Program-made: the position numbers and the translations under genes
The notes under the pieces: model-generated
The model's database searches: none
Told to the model about the DNA's origin: nothing
The model's input: only the letters and a program-made list of their open reading frames with translations
Part shown: piece by piece, positions 63,197-64,000 of the stretch
Layout of the letters: each line of letters starts with the position of its first letter
Position numbering within the stretch: the first letter of the stretch is position 1
Source: Siphonobacter sp. SORGH_AS_0500
GTDB taxonomy: Bacteria > Bacteroidota > Bacteroidia > Cytophagales > Spirosomataceae
Reading direction: 5' to 3'
DNA length: 64,000 nt
Assembly: GCF_002838835.1 (NCBI RefSeq)
Contig: NZ_NHPP01000004.1
Coordinates: forward strand, 124,001 to 188,000

Positions 63197-63487
63197 ACTC
63201 CAGATTATATTAGATCATCAGGCCTTCCGACAGTAAAATCACCGGAAACCGTCAACCTGCTGCCACCAGACTGGACAATCAAAAACCAGCTACGAATAAC
63301 AGCGGTAAAGATAGGCTATCTGGTAACGTTCTTTTCGTTTGACGAGGTTTCAACCTGTTGTTGCTGAATAATGTCTATGCTTAGTAGTCTTCTAATCAAC
63401 GTCTCGCAATTGATTTGATCCTATCATTCAAAGGTGCCTAGCGTCATTGGTTAAAACGTTGCGATCACCTTATCCTTCATAAATCCT
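63197..63487. other. Intergenic spacer, nothing recognised
   Basis: About 290 bases between the SDR terminator and the operator at 63488. No open frame, hairpin or repeat stands out. Confidence 0.45.
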
Positions 63488-63518
63488 GAATTTGTATACA
63501 ACAATCGAGGATTCGTTT
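63488..63518 (+). promoter_or_regulatory. Second copy of the direct-repeat operator
   Basis: GAATTTGTATACA at 63488-63500 and GAGGATTCGTTT at 63507-63518. Spacing between the repeats and to the -7-like GACCTTTG at 63543-63550 is identical to the copy at 61315, base for base in distance. Confidence 0.6.
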
Positions 63519-63542
63519 AAGTACTTCGTTTCAGAGGGTTCA

Positions 63543-63550
63543 GACCTTTG
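63543..63550 (+). promoter_or_regulatory. -7-like element of the last gene
   Basis: GACCTTTG, one base off TAnnTTTG, 23 bases before the ATG at 63574. Aligned with TACCTTTG at 61370 by the shared upstream repeats. Confidence 0.5.
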
Positions 63551-63573
63551 TCTGATAATACCAACGCAGTAAC

Positions 63574-64000
63574 ATGAAAGCAGTCATTATTGGGGCAACT
63601 GGTTCTACAGGTAACGAACTGTTACAATTGCTGATGGCAAGTAAGGACGTTTCGGAAATTGTAGCCTTGGTTCGTAAGCCACTTACTGTAAGCCATTCCA
63701 AACTTACCACCGTCGTTGTTGACTTTTCCAGACTCGGTCAATGGGCATCCTATATTTCCGGTGATGTGGCCTTTTCATGCCTTGGTACTACGTTACGAGC
63801 TGCGGGTAGTCAAAAGGCTCAGTATGTGGTCGATTATGAGTACCAGTACGAATTTGCTAAACTAGCCAAAGCAAATGGCATACCTACGTTTATCCTAATT
63901 TCATCGTCTACTGCCAATCCAAATTCATTCCTGTTCTATTCACAAATGAAAGGCAAGCTGGAAAAATCGGTGGAAGCTTTGGATTTTACAAACGTTGGTG
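63574..64000 (+). CDS. NAD(P)-binding atypical SDR, 3' end outside window
   Basis: The first 142 residues are in view. The N terminus KAVIIGATGSTGNELLQLL is a Rossmann dinucleotide loop of the NAD(P)H-binding/NmrA-like group, followed by VAFSCLGTTLRAAGS and FILISSSTANPNSFLFYSQMKGKLE, where the Tyr and Lys in YSQMK resemble the atypical-SDR pair seen in HTATIP2-like oxidoreductases. It has the same operator as the SDR at 61404, so the two are probably coregulated. Confidence 0.8.
   Translation, partial: MKAVIIGATGSTGNELLQLLMASKDVSEIVALVRKPLTVSHSKLTTVVVDFSRLGQWASYISGDVAFSCLGTTLRAAGSQKAQYVVDYEYQYEFAKLAKANGIPTFILISSSTANPNSFLFYSQMKGKLEKSVEALDFTNVG

Overview
The window is a bacterial chromosome segment from the phylum Bacteroidota, most likely order Cytophagales and close to Spirosomataceae. 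Support comes from the SusC/SusD pair, the order nadK - two DUF6089 genes - uppS - bamA - two ompH/skp genes, a carbamoyltransferase-type arginine pathway, LytTR/LytS two-component systems and several promoters of the Bacteroidota TAnnTTTG type. No rRNA, tRNA or CRISPR array was seen.

Layout. 1-3.9 kb: end of an arginine operon (N-acyl-ornithine carbamoyltransferase, argB, an ADP-ribosylglycohydrolase, an M20 deacetylase). 4-9 kb: MFS exporter, DAHP synthase/chorismate mutase, proline dehydrogenase, lspA, then a repeat-rich spacer. 9.4-17.9 kb (minus strand): envelope biogenesis cluster (skp-like pair, bamA, uppS, two DUF6089 proteins, nadK, a membrane-anchored metalloprotease). 18-22.5 kb: thioredoxin-like protein, GNAT, ChaN-like protein, a 172-bp MITE-like element and a NarL-type two-component operon. 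22.5-33.3 kb: AT-rich accessory block with divergent genes: a three-helix membrane protein coupled to an envelope protein on the minus strand; on the plus strand a papain-like protease fused to an alpha/beta hydrolase, a SLATT-like two-helix protein, a TPR-CHAT protease and two unknown proteins with overlapping genes. This is the best candidate for an undescribed conflict or immunity system. 33.4-40.3 kb: LytTR/LytS pair, acyltransferase, small exported proteins, Crp/Fnr regulator, hydrolase and NmrA-like protein. 41.2-42.7 kb: decayed IS3-family element. 42.8-60.1 kb: a more GC-rich catabolic island (FadR-type regulator, SusC/D, DHDPS/NAL-type lyase, BNR sialidase-like protein plus a decayed second copy, AspA/AstE-type deacylase, SDR, PLP enzyme, MFS, RraA, RidA, M81 peptidase, SMP-30, NanM-like mutarotase). 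60.1-61.3 kb: gene debris including a broken LytTR response regulator. 61.4-64 kb: two SDRs and a partial NAD(P)-binding protein; two of these genes share a near-identical promoter/operator.

How the genes work together. The island reads as one inducible pathway: import through SusCD, exported hydrolase and mutarotase, inner-membrane MFS uptake, then cytoplasmic lyase, dehydrogenase and deacylase steps. It is controlled by the divergent GntR/FadR regulator, and a TNGTNNNACNA operator overlaps the susC -7 element. The substrate is not certain; a sialic-acid-like or other acidic sugar derivative is the leading idea.

Quality caveat. At least seven otherwise intact genes are broken by one-base indels, six of them single missing bases, mostly in short A/T runs: DAHP synthase, proline dehydrogenase, bamA, the metalloprotease, the gene starting at 24576, the PLP enzyme and the SDR at 61404. 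Several are normally indispensable, so uncorrected sequencing errors are more likely than real mutations. The IS element, second sialidase and LytTR remnant look truly decayed.
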